From: Solobacterium sp.
Lineage (GTDB): Bacteria; Bacillota_I; Bacilli_A; Erysipelotrichales; Erysipelotrichaceae
Assembly: GCA_017510405.1 (NCBI GenBank)
Contig: JAFWNG010000028.1
Span: forward strand, 62,001 to 126,000
DNA length: 64,000 nucleotides
Direction: 5' to 3'
Position 1 is the first letter of the stretch. Each line of letters begins with the position of its first letter. Positions 1-8,234 of the stretch are shown here, piece after piece. A program made the position numbers and the translations under genes. The notes under the pieces are model-generated. The model was not told the origin of the DNA. It worked only from the letters and a program-made list of their open reading frames with translations, and ran no database searches.

Positions 1-1
1 G

Positions 2-2644
2 GCCTTTACAGATCATTCCAACTACTTTGATACAACAAGCGCTGCCAACCCGGCAGACGCCATGAACGATGCCAGCCTCATGACTGCAGCCAGCAAAGAA
101 CTGTGGGATACATACAAGGGCACAGTAGCAGAGTTCAATGAAAAGCATTCGGATATTCTGGCGATTGCCGGCTTTGAAATGACATGGTCCGGCGGTCCTG
201 GACATATCAACTCCTTCAACACGCAGGGTATCGTTTCCAGAAACAATGCGGAACTGAACAACAAGTCCGGTGATGCAGGTATGAAACTGTACTATGCGAC
301 AATGAACAAGGACAACGGTGAAACACTACACCAGTTCAACCATCCGGGAGCGACGTTCGGCAACTTCACAGACTTCTCGTACTGGGATGAAGAGACCGAC
401 AAACGCATGTTCCTGGTGGAAGTCGGAAACGGCGAAGGACAGATCGGCGCCGGCGGCTACTATCCGAGCTATGAGCAGTATATTATGGCTCTGGACAAAG
501 GATGGCACCTGGCTCCGACAAACAACCAGGATAACCATAAGGGACGCTGGGGCAACGCAAATGACGCAAGAGACGTCGTTCTGACCAACGACTTCAGTGA
601 GCAGGGCATCTATGATGCGATCCGCGCACTGCGTGTCTATGCGACAGAAGACAAGAACCTGCAGATCATTTACACCGTAAACGGCGAACAGATGGGAACG
701 ATTTTTGGTGAAGAAAATGCACCGGAGAAACTGGATATCAGCGTGAACCTGTTTGATCCGGACGGCACCGACAGCATTTCCAAGGTCGAAGTCGTCGTAG
801 ACGGCGGCGTCACCGCATACACCTGGGACGATCCGGAAGAACTGGAAGTCGGAAATCTGAGCGTTGAACTCGTTCCGGAATACAGCTACTACTTCATCCG
901 TGTTACCCAGAAAGACGGAGACCTCGCAGTTACCGCTCCGGTATGGGCATCGAGAGCAGTACGTCTCGGTATCGATGATGTGAAAGCAGATAAAGATCCG
1001 GCAATCGTCAACACCGAAGTTACACTGACAGCGACACTGTTCAACCATGAAGCAACAGCCGGAACCGTTAAATCCGTCATCTTCAAGACCGACGGCGATA
1101 AGGTCATCGCGTCCAATACAGACAGCCATGCTCTGGCAGCGAACGGAACAGTGGATGTATCCGCAGTATTCACACCGGACAAGGCAAAGCACATGACGAT
1201 CATCGCTGAAGCAGTGATCGAACTGGACGGCAAGGAAAGAACCTTCACGATGGAGTATGAATTCAGTGTTCGTGAAAACGAAGGAGAACTGCCGGTTACG
1301 TCAATCGATGTTGTCCGCAAGCAGGAAGAAGCCGGTATCGAATATGCGATCGAAGGCATCCTCACATCCAACGCATCCGGATATGACAAGGATACAGCGT
1401 TCTTCGATGCGGTCTATGTACAGGATTCCGAAGGCGGCATCTGTCTGTTCCCGGTATCCGGAAACTATAAGATCGGTGATAAAGTCCATGTAGAAGGATA
1501 TACAGACTTCTACCAGGGCGAACCTGAACTGCAGATCATAAATGACTCGATTCGAATCATCGGCAGCGGCGAAGCGGCACCGAAAGAAGTCAGCGCCGCA
1601 CAGATCAATGATCTGTCTGTCCTGGGTGAACTCGTCACCCTGAAGGGAACCGTGGAAAAGGTTGAAGAAGCCAATGGTCTCATCCAGACCATCATGGTCA
1701 AAGATGAGGCTGGCGACATTGCCCGTGTCTTCATTGATGGCTACATCACCACCGGCAACGAAGTGAAGAACTGCGTAGAAGGCGCGAAGATCACTGTTAC
1801 AGGTAATTCATCGTACGATAATACATGGCCGGATACAGACTACTTCCCGCGCATCCGCATCAGTAACCGTGCAAACGTGATCTGTGAGGCAGAAATCGAA
1901 GATCCGATCGATGCGTTCGTCACACGTCTGTATGAGATGTGCCTGAACCGTGAACCGGAAGAAGAAGGATTCGAGATGTGGACGACAATGCTCCGCGAAG
2001 GAACAGCCACAGCTGCACAAGTAGTGCAGGGATTCTTCAACAGTCCGGAAATGGAAGGTATGGGACTGACGGATGAAGAGTGGGTCGAGAAGTGCTACGC
2101 CGTGATCCTGGATCGTGAAAGCGAAGCGGAAGGCAAAGCATTCTGGGCAGATCTGCGCGGAAGCGGCGTGTCCAATAACTTCATCCTGAAGGGATTCGTG
2201 GAGAGCAAAGAGTTTGCGGAACTGAGCGCAAAATACGGCATCACACCGGGCAAGATCGAACTGACGGAATGGAGAGACCGGAATCCGGGCGTGACAAGGT
2301 TCGTGAACCGGTGCTATACCGAAGCTCTGGGCAGAAAAGCAGAAGCCGGCGGACTGAACGGATGGTGCAGAAGAATCCTGACTGCAGCGAACAAGAAAGC
2401 AGAAGCGATCTATACCGCAACGACAGGCTTCTTCCATTCACCGGAGTTCGTGAACAAGAAGACCTCCGATGAACAGTATGTAACGATCCTGTACCGTACA
2501 TTCCTTGGCAGAGAGCCGGAACCGGCAGGATTCAACGGCTGGGTAACCAGACTGAAGACCGGCATGAGCCGTGACGAAGTCATGATGGGATTCGCGAATT
2601 CGAAAGAATTTGCCGCAATCATGAAATCCTGCGGAATTGAATAA
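2..2644 (+). CDS. Secreted CehA/McbA-like PHP-domain protein with OB-fold and DUF4214 repeats (5' partial)
   Basis: The reading frame is open to the left edge, so the N-terminus is missing; the first ATG in view (62) is not the start. The visible N-terminal part has DHSNYFD, HQFNHPGA and NNQDNHKGRW stretches, which fit the metal-binding histidines and aspartates of the CehA/McbA branch of PHP metallohydrolases. A beta-rich middle follows. An OB-fold region of the kind fused to extracellular nucleases starts near GILTSNASGYD and contains IGDKVHVEGYTDFYQGEPELQI. The last ~240 residues hold about four DUF4214 units with the LNREPEEEGFxxW / LGREPEPAGFNGW pattern, a module common in large secreted Firmicute proteins. 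A terminator follows directly. The protein is probably an extracellular phosphoesterase-like enzyme; substrate unknown. Confidence 0.75.
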   Translation, partial: AFTDHSNYFDTTSAANPADAMNDASLMTAASKELWDTYKGTVAEFNEKHSDILAIAGFEMTWSGGPGHINSFNTQGIVSRNNAELNNKSGDAGMKLYYATMNKDNGETLHQFNHPGATFGNFTDFSYWDEETDKRMFLVEVGNGEGQIGAGGYYPSYEQYIMALDKGWHLAPTNNQDNHKGRWGNANDARDVVLTNDFSEQGIYDAIRALRVYATEDKNLQIIYTVNGEQMGTIFGEENAPEKLDISVNLFDPDGTDSISKVEVVVDGGVTAYTWDDPEELEVGNLSVELVPEYSYYFIRVTQKDGDLAVTAPVWASRAVRLGIDDVKADKDPAIVNTEVTLTATLFNHEATAGTVKSVIFKTDGDKVIASNTDSHALAANGTVDVSAVFTPDKAKHMTIIAEAVIELDGKERTFTMEYEFSVRENEGELPVTSIDVVRKQEEAGIEYAIEGILTSNASGYDKDTAFFDAVYVQDSEGGICLFPVSGNYKIGDKVHVEGYTDFYQGEPELQIINDSIRIIGSGEAAPKEVSAAQINDLSVLGELVTLKGTVEKVEEANGLIQTIMVKDEAGDIARVFIDGYITTGNEVKNCVEGAKITVTGNSSYDNTWPDTDYFPRIRISNRANVICEAEIEDPIDAFVTRLYEMCLNREPEEEGFEMWTTMLREGTATAAQVVQGFFNSPEMEGMGLTDEEWVEKCYAVILDRESEAEGKAFWADLRGSGVSNNFILKGFVESKEFAELSAKYGITPGKIELTEWRDRNPGVTRFVNRCYTEALGRKAEAGGLNGWCRRILTAANKKAEAIYTATTGFFHSPEFVNKKTSDEQYVTILYRTFLGREPEPAGFNGWVTRLKTGMSRDEVMMGFANSKEFAAIMKSCGIE

Positions 2645-2657
2645 TTCCCTGCGAAAG

Positions 2658-2692
2658 AAAGCGGAGTGGGTGAGCAGCCCATTCCGCTTTTT
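2658..2692 (+). terminator. Intrinsic terminator after the PHP/DUF4214 gene
   Basis: A 13-bp stem (AAAGCGGAGTGGG with CCCATTCCGCTTT, one G-T pair) encloses a 7-base loop and runs into a short T tract, 13 bases after the stop codon. Confidence 0.85.
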
Positions 2693-2752
2693 ATCCGGAC
2701 AGATGTGTAAAGAATCGGTTCGAAAATGAAAAAACCACCCGTAAACGGATGG

Positions 2753-3274
2753 TCAATCTGCAATTAGATCTTCTTCCAGCATGCCGTAAATATAGCTGTC
2801 AGTCCATTCCTCTTTATTCCAGTAATCCTGTATAAAGTGGGCTTCCAGCCGCATGCCGATACGCTCGCATACACGGGCAGACGGAATATTGCGGGCATCC
2901 AGACATGCCTGGATACGGTGCACATCATCCCGTGTGAACAGGTCTTCCACGACAGCGCGTGCTGCTTCTGTGGCATATCCCTTATGCCGGTAGGATTTGT
3001 GGAAGACAAAACCGATCTCCCATGTATCTTTCATCGCGGTATGCCATGCGGATATCGTCCCGATTCGCATGCCCTGCAGTGTAACGACATAGAAGAACGC
3101 ATCGCCCCGTTTGGCAAAACGAAGTTTTTTCCCGAATGCTTCATCCACATTGGAAGCTGTCCACGCTTCTTCCGGAAGATAGCGGACAGTGGAAGGGTCC
3201 CCGTATATAGCAAATAAGGATGTGCGGTCATCTTCCCGCAGCGGAAGAAGACGCAGACGTTCTGTACGAATCAT
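2753..3274 (-). CDS. GNAT acetyltransferase, RimJ/RimL type
   Basis: This 173-residue protein starts MIRTERLRLLPLREDD, the usual opening of RimJ/RimL-like N-acetyltransferases. It carries the acetyl-CoA binding stretch HKGYATEAARAVVEDLF and the family-typical HRIQACLDARNIPSARVCERIGM near the C-terminus. The length is normal. Its ATG overlaps the TGA of the upstream membrane protein gene by four bases, so the two are co-transcribed and probably translationally coupled. The acceptor (ribosomal protein, amino acid or small molecule) cannot be told from sequence. Confidence 0.85.
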   Translation of the reverse strand: MIRTERLRLLPLREDDRTSLFAIYGDPSTVRYLPEEAWTASNVDEAFGKKLRFAKRGDAFFYVVTLQGMRIGTISAWHTAMKDTWEIGFVFHKSYRHKGYATEAARAVVEDLFTRDDVHRIQACLDARNIPSARVCERIGMRLEAHFIQDYWNKEEWTDSYIYGMLEEDLIAD

Positions 3275-4446
3275 GATTTATCTTTCTCCAGTAAAAGTGC
3301 ACTGATGAAGGCAGTCAGCGGAATGGCCAGGATCATGCCGATACTGCTGGATATTCCGGAGATCACCTCAATGGCAGTATACGCAGACGGCATCAGCTGA
3401 TAGAAGGACAGGCCGAGGGAATACAGGTAGATAATTAATGTGAATCCGCTTCCCAGGAATGCAAGGATCAGTGTATTGGTCATTGTACCGACCATATCTC
3501 TTCCGATATTCATGCCGGAGCGGAAAAGTTCCTTTGCGCTCAAAGCAGGATTAGCAGTATGCAGTTCCTCCAGCGCGGAAGAGATACTCATGGCAACGTC
3601 CATGACCGCACCCAGTGCGCTGATGATAATACCACCGACCAGCAGTCCCTGTAAACCGATCGGAACACCCATCTGCCGCAGCTGCAGAAGCGGCTCAACG
3701 TCCGCCATGCGCAGGCCACTGATCCTTGCGGCAGACTGTGATGCCAGACCGAAGAGCATTGCCAGGGCAGTACCGGCGATCGTTCCAAGCGAAGCACAGA
3801 TCGTTTTGCGGTGCACGCCTCCCAGCAGAGTGAACGATACAACAGTGATATACGCACAGATCATAAATACTGTCGGCAGGGTCGGAGCTCCTTTCAGCAG
3901 AAGCGGTATGAGGATCTGAAACAGGATCAGGATCGTCAGGATCAGAGCAACCAGAGAACGGATCCCTGTCTTCCCGCCGATCAGAGCCGTGACAGCAAAG
4001 AATACTGCCAGTATACCGATCAGGGCAGGAATACGGTTGAATTCATATACTGTGGCACGCACATCGCCGCTGCTGTATGTATTGATAATGATCGAGGCCG
4101 TATCACCTTTTTTCAGCGGTGTGCCGTACAGCGGTCCGGTATAGTTATTGACCGACAGCGTCGAGCCTTTGTACTGGCCGCTTTGTACTTCCATTAACAG
4201 CAGCTGTTCTCCCCGGTACGCATTATCCGAAGCCGGATCGATCACCGTATTGTCGGACAGAACTTCCGCAACACGCGCTTTTTCATACTCTGCATATTCA
4301 GCAGGCTTTTCCCCGTCTTCCGGAGAAGTATGAAGACTCATCCTTATGCCGAAGAAGACCACAGCAGCGATAATCAGTATTACAAAAGACCATTTCTCTT
4401 TTTTCAGCCATGCAGCGATGTCGATCGGTTGTTTTTCGTTCTTCAT
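3271..4446 (-). CDS. YibE/F family membrane protein
   Basis: The start is placed at 4446 rather than at the upstream ATG (4476) because GGAG lies 6 bases before it and a TATAAT box lies between the two candidates. The protein has one N-terminal membrane span (WSFVILIIAAVVFFGIRM), then a ~100-residue extracytoplasmic part, then about seven spans. Typical YibE/F stretches are LLVGGIIISALGAVMDVAMSIS and GRDMVGTMTNTLILAFLGS. Members of this family are widespread in Firmicutes and their function is not established. It is the first gene of a two-gene unit with the acetyltransferase. Confidence 0.85.
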   Translation of the reverse strand: MKNEKQPIDIAAWLKKEKWSFVILIIAAVVFFGIRMSLHTSPEDGEKPAEYAEYEKARVAEVLSDNTVIDPASDNAYRGEQLLLMEVQSGQYKGSTLSVNNYTGPLYGTPLKKGDTASIIINTYSSGDVRATVYEFNRIPALIGILAVFFAVTALIGGKTGIRSLVALILTILILFQILIPLLLKGAPTLPTVFMICAYITVVSFTLLGGVHRKTICASLGTIAGTALAMLFGLASQSAARISGLRMADVEPLLQLRQMGVPIGLQGLLVGGIIISALGAVMDVAMSISSALEELHTANPALSAKELFRSGMNIGRDMVGTMTNTLILAFLGSGFTLIIYLYSLGLSFYQLMPSAYTAIEVISGISSSIGMILAIPLTAFISALLLEKDKS

Positions 4447-4464
4447 AATTGTCTCCGTATGTCT

Positions 4465-4470
4465 ATTATA
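4465..4470 (-). promoter_or_regulatory. Candidate -10 box for the YibE/F operon
   Basis: On the minus strand a perfect TATAAT lies 18 bases upstream of the chosen start and just before the GGAG ribosome binding site. No good -35 box is seen at the right spacing, so this is a weak call that mainly supports the shorter start. Confidence 0.4.
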
Positions 4471-4520
4471 CGGCATGAATGAAAAGGAAGGTGCAGAAAC
4501 CGCGACAGAGCTTTAATGCA

Positions 4521-4545
4521 AAAAGAAAAGACTGCTTTCGCAGTC
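4521..4545 (-). terminator. Intrinsic terminator after the Ltp-repeat gene
   Basis: On the minus strand GACTGC-GAAA-GCAGTC, a 6-bp stem with a GNRA tetraloop, is followed by TTTTCTTTTT a few bases past the stop codon at 4552. Confidence 0.85.
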
Positions 4546-4551
4546 CGTTGC

Positions 4552-5208
4552 TCAGTCATCTAAATGATCGACCGCATATTGTGCTTCTTCAGCAGTGAAC
4601 TTTTCTCCATATGAAGAGACCAGCTGGTCATAAATTGCACTTTTCGACATAGACATTGTATCCTGATAGGATTTTGCCTTCTGCAAAGCATTGTAGTTGT
4701 AATCCGCATCCAGATTGTCCACAGCATACTGTGCTTCTTCTGCAGTAAACTTTTCCCCGTACTCCGAAGTAAGCTGATCACGAATGGATTCTTTCGACAT
4801 ATTCATCAGAGATGAATAGCTTTCTGCTTTTTTCAGTGCATTTTTCTTGTAGTCCGCATCCAGATTGTCTATTGCATATTGCGCAGCTTCTGCCGAGAAC
4901 CCTTCCCCATATTCGGAAGTCAGCTGCTCATATATACCTGTTTCAGACATATACATCATATCACTGTAAGACTGTGCTTTTTTCAGCGCATTACGGTATT
5001 CTTTCGGGACATCATCTTTCGGTTCCGGTGTTTTCTCCGGTTCAGCAGTTTTGACTGGTTCAGGAGTTTTTTCTTCTTTTGCAGCAGACTCCTTAACGGT
5101 GCTCTGAGAACGCGATGATGTGCTTCCGCCGGAGTCTTTCCCGAAAACAGCTCCGATTACTGCCAGTGCAAATAGTACGATAAAAATACGTTTGATCAGT
5201 TTTTTCAT
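4552..5208 (-). CDS. Membrane-anchored protein with three Ltp-type repeats
   Basis: The protein has 218 residues. Residues ~6-24 form a membrane anchor (IFIVLFALAVIGAVFG) without a lipobox cysteine. A low-complexity Lys/Glu/Pro linker follows (TPEPVKTAEPEKTPEP). Then come three ~48-residue copies of the unit ALKKAxSYxxxMxMSxxxIxxQLxSEYGExFxAEEAQYAxDNLDADY. This is the 'host cell surface-exposed lipoprotein' (Ltp) repeat. Its founding phage TP-J34 member blocks DNA injection by other phages, but most chromosomal copies are untested. GGGGGG lies before the ATG. A phage-exclusion role is possible and unproven. Confidence 0.85.
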   Translation of the reverse strand: MKKLIKRIFIVLFALAVIGAVFGKDSGGSTSSRSQSTVKESAAKEEKTPEPVKTAEPEKTPEPKDDVPKEYRNALKKAQSYSDMMYMSETGIYEQLTSEYGEGFSAEAAQYAIDNLDADYKKNALKKAESYSSLMNMSKESIRDQLTSEYGEKFTAEEAQYAVDNLDADYNYNALQKAKSYQDTMSMSKSAIYDQLVSSYGEKFTAEEAQYAVDHLDD

Positions 5209-5233
5209 GTCATTACCCCCCTTGATCCGATTT

Positions 5234-5533
5234 TTATTTCTTCTTTTTCTTTACGACACACAGGATCCCATATTCCGTTACGGCAAGCACTTCTGCTTTT
5301 GCGGTCTTTCCGATCCGGTCATACAGGCGTCCGGCACTGAGACTGTCGCCGATCACTGTATATACACTGTTGGCAACGTATCCGATCTTTCCAAGACCTT
5401 CGCATTCCACACGGATCGCTTCTTTGTCATACTGGTTCTCCGGTTCTTTGACCAGCCGTACTTTCATTCCCGGATGAATGAATTCTTTTCCCAGGTAATA
5501 TCTTGTGCCTGTCAGAGTGAAATACTTTTTCAT
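5234..5533 (-). CDS. HIRAN-domain protein
   Basis: The protein has 99 residues. The core FTLTGTRYYLGKEFIHPGMKVRLVKEPENQYDKEAIRVECEGLGKIGYVANS fits the HIRAN domain, which binds DNA ends or unusual DNA in helicase fusions and also occurs alone in Firmicutes. The C-terminus ends in a run of lysines. AAGGAG lies upstream of the ATG. The stand-alone form has no assigned role. It is on the same strand as the Ltp-repeat gene, 25 bases apart, so the two may be one transcript. Confidence 0.75.
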   Translation of the reverse strand: MKKYFTLTGTRYYLGKEFIHPGMKVRLVKEPENQYDKEAIRVECEGLGKIGYVANSVYTVIGDSLSAGRLYDRIGKTAKAEVLAVTEYGILCVVKKKKK

Positions 5534-5663
5534 GGTCTACTCCTTCTTTCTTACAGGCATAGAATAATATACTGACAGTACAAAAAAACGATCCGTAAAG
5601 CTTCAAATTATGCTCTTTTTGCCTTTCTCGCATATAATAAACATCGTAAAAGGAGTAATACCT

Positions 5664-6899
5664 ATGGTAACTGAGAAAATGTATGAGAAACTGGCAGAAC
5701 TGGCTGTCAGAAGAGGTGTAAACGTCCAGAAAGGCCAGCCGCTTGTTCTTAGGGCAAGCGTTCGTGATGCGGAGTTTGCACGTATGGTAGTAAAGAAAGC
5801 GTATGAAGCAGGAGCTTCTTCCGTAACCGTCAACTGGATGGACCAGGAACTGACAAAGATGGATTACCAGTACCAGAGTGTCGAGACTCTGACAGATATT
5901 CCTGACTGGGTCTATGACCGTATGAAGCACCAGCATGACAACGGAGCCGCATATCTCGGCATCCTGTCCGAGAAACCCGGAGGACTGAAAGACGTCGATC
6001 CGAAGAAACTCGGTGCCTACCAGCAGGCGTATTATACGAAGGTGGCAGATCTGCAGGCATACACAATGAACAACGTCGGACAGTGGAGCCTGTTCGGCAT
6101 CCCGTCCGTGGAATGGGCAAAAGTAGTTTTCCCGGATCTTCCGGAAGAAGAAGCGTTTGAAAAACTCGGCGATGCGATCTTTGCTGTGACTCGTGTTACA
6201 GAAGACAACGATCCGGTCAAAGAGTGGGAAGAGCACGATGCAGAGCTCATGCGCCACGCAGAACAGCTGACAGAATACCAGTTCAAGGCACTGCATTTCA
6301 CCAGTGAGCTCGGTACCGATGTCACGGTGGAACTGGTTAAGGATCATGTATGGATGGGCGGCGGATGCTATACGCCGAAAGGAGTCTACTTTGATCCGAA
6401 TATGCCTACGGAAGAAGTCTTCTGTATGCCGCTGAAGACCGGCACAAACGGCATCGTCTACGCTTCCAAGCCGCTGAGCTACCAGGGCAAAGTCATCGAA
6501 GACTTCTGGTTCCGGTTTGAAAACGGCAAAGTCGTTGACTATGACGCAAAGAAGGAGAAAGAAGCACTGCAGGCATTGGTGGAATTTGATGAAGGTTCCT
6601 GCTATCTCGGCGAAGTAGCTCTGGTACCGTACGATTCCCCGATCTCACAGTCCGGCATCCTGTTCTTCAATACTCTGTACGACGAAAACGCAGCCTGCCA
6701 CCTGGCACTTGGACGTCCGTATCCGGAAAACCTCAAAGGCGGTACAGAGATGAGCGATGAAGAACTGAAAGCACACGGCGCCAACGCTTCGATGGAGCAC
6801 GAAGACTTCATGTTCGGCACAAAAGAAATGAACATTGACGGTATTCTGGAAGACGGTACGATCGTTCCTGTATTCCGCCATGGAAATTTCGTATTCTGA
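5664..6899 (+). CDS. M29-family metallo-aminopeptidase
   Basis: The start at 5664 (MVTEKMYEKLAELAVRRGVNVQKGQPL) is preceded by AGGAG; the in-frame ATG at 5610 lacks one. The 411 residues match the AmpS/AmpT/PepS family: an N-terminal substrate-positioning domain, then FTSELGTDVTVELVKDHVWMGGG, YLGEVALVPYDSPISQSGILFFNTLYDENAACHLALG, and a final HEDFMFGT. The Glu, His and Asp residues in the last two stretches are the expected ligands of the two-metal site. The enzyme releases N-terminal amino acids in the cytoplasm. It stands alone, with its own terminator. Confidence 0.9.
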   Translation: MVTEKMYEKLAELAVRRGVNVQKGQPLVLRASVRDAEFARMVVKKAYEAGASSVTVNWMDQELTKMDYQYQSVETLTDIPDWVYDRMKHQHDNGAAYLGILSEKPGGLKDVDPKKLGAYQQAYYTKVADLQAYTMNNVGQWSLFGIPSVEWAKVVFPDLPEEEAFEKLGDAIFAVTRVTEDNDPVKEWEEHDAELMRHAEQLTEYQFKALHFTSELGTDVTVELVKDHVWMGGGCYTPKGVYFDPNMPTEEVFCMPLKTGTNGIVYASKPLSYQGKVIEDFWFRFENGKVVDYDAKKEKEALQALVEFDEGSCYLGEVALVPYDSPISQSGILFFNTLYDENAACHLALGRPYPENLKGGTEMSDEELKAHGANASMEHEDFMFGTKEMNIDGILEDGTIVPVFRHGNFVF

Positions 6900-6922
6900 T
6901 TCCGATCAGACATATTTATAGG

Positions 6923-6945
6923 ATCCCGCTGAAGCGGGATTTTTT
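6923..6945 (+). terminator. Intrinsic terminator after the M29 aminopeptidase
   Basis: ATCCCGC-TGAA-GCGGGAT, a perfect 7-bp stem, is followed by five T, 23 bases after the stop codon. Confidence 0.9.
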
Positions 6946-7094
6946 ATCGGGAAAGAGAAGAAACTGCCTGTGTGGCGATGCGGAAAGATCTCTATGTGCT
7001 CCTCTGCGGAAAATAATGACCAATAACACAGAACGGTAACGATGTGTTGTACGGACATGTGCTACGATGAAGAAAAGCGCAGGAGGACATAATC

Positions 7095-8084
7095 ATGAAC
7101 TTACCAGTACAGGCTCATGTTGAGATCGACAAACTGTATCATAACCGTCACCATGTGGAACTTACGATCGGGATCCGGAAAGGCGGAGAGACCGAGATCA
7201 TTCACTTCGGTCCGGACAGAAAGATCGTTGACGGAGAACCGCTCATCTATCCGGTCGGTTCCATCTGTAAACCATTTACCGCTTCAATGCTGGCAAAATA
7301 TGTTTCAGAAGGGAAACTGGATCTGGATGCGCCCATAAATACGTATATCAGAGATCTTCCGGATCGTTACTACCCAAGTCTCCGCAAACTTGCGACCCAT
7401 ACATCGGGATTCGGCACGCAGCCCTATAATCTTGTGACAATGATCCCGTTCTTTGTCCGCATGAACCAGGAAGGCGGTCTGTTTCATACCAATCCGTTCC
7501 GCGGCAAACTGGATGAGGAAGGAATGCTGGAGATCATCCGGAAGACGCAGCTGAAGGATAAACCATACAAATTCGAATATTCCAACATCGGCATGAGTAT
7601 CGTCGGCTATATTGTCGGACAGGTAAACGGCAAAGGATTCTGGGATGCCATGACAGAATACATTACCGATGACCTTGGCCTGAAACACACGTTCCTTGGC
7701 AACACGGATATGACAGGATATGACAAAAAAGAAAACCCATGCCGGTGCTGGCAATGGGAAAAAGAAGACGTCATCGCTCCTGCCGGCGCACTGAATGCGA
7801 CTATAGAGGATCTGCTGGACTTTGCATCGATCCAGCTGGACGGATCCCGTCCGTATCTTGCCATGTGTCATGAGATCCACGGACCGTGTGAAGGCAGCTC
7901 CGATTCCGGACTGGCATGGCGTCTGGACCAGTCAATGCCGATCTCGTGGCATACCGGCGCTGCAGGACCGTATCACGCATGGCTCGGTCTGAACCGGGAG
8001 ACAGGCACATCCGTGGCAGTCGGCATCAATTACGGACTGGTCAATGCGGAAGAGATAGGTTTCGCTATTCTGCGAAATCAGTAA
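7095..8084 (+). CDS. Beta-lactamase-like serine hydrolase
   Basis: The protein has 329 residues with the three active-site elements of the class C beta-lactamase/esterase fold: SICK (Ser-x-x-Lys), the tyrosine motif FEYSNIG (Tyr-x-Asn), and HTGAAG near residue 285 in place of KTG. No signal peptide is seen, so the enzyme is likely cytoplasmic. Such proteins can be esterases, D-amino-acid peptidases or amide hydrolases rather than antibiotic-resistance enzymes. AGGAGG lies 8 bases upstream. A terminator follows. Confidence 0.8.
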   Translation: MNLPVQAHVEIDKLYHNRHHVELTIGIRKGGETEIIHFGPDRKIVDGEPLIYPVGSICKPFTASMLAKYVSEGKLDLDAPINTYIRDLPDRYYPSLRKLATHTSGFGTQPYNLVTMIPFFVRMNQEGGLFHTNPFRGKLDEEGMLEIIRKTQLKDKPYKFEYSNIGMSIVGYIVGQVNGKGFWDAMTEYITDDLGLKHTFLGNTDMTGYDKKENPCRCWQWEKEDVIAPAGALNATIEDLLDFASIQLDGSRPYLAMCHEIHGPCEGSSDSGLAWRLDQSMPISWHTGAAGPYHAWLGLNRETGTSVAVGINYGLVNAEEIGFAILRNQ

Positions 8085-8110
8085 CCAGTCAGGTCTTTCC
8101 AACGTATGTT

Positions 8111-8145
8111 AAGAGGCGTCAATACTCGCTGCTGCGCCTCTTTTT
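8111..8145 (+). terminator. Intrinsic terminator after the serine hydrolase
   Basis: AAGAGGCG pairs with CGCCTCTT across a 16-base loop, followed by a T-rich run. Confidence 0.7.
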
Positions 8146-8174
8146 CTTTTTATGCCTGTTCTGTAATGCCGACA

Positions 8175-8203
8175 GAAAAACTGCCCTGTTGTATCAGGGC
8201 AGT
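8175..8203 (-). terminator. Intrinsic terminator after the CotH-like gene
   Basis: On the minus strand ACTGCCCTG and CAGGGCAGT form a perfect 9-bp stem around a 6-base loop and run into TTTTT, 32 bases past the stop codon at 8235. Confidence 0.9.
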
Positions 8204-8234
8204 CTGCTGAAACTGGTAATATACCCGGTGTCCG

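Noticed and set aside
7095-8084. True beta-lactamase (antibiotic resistance)
   Set aside because: No secretion signal and an HTG instead of KTG motif; better described as a general serine hydrolase.
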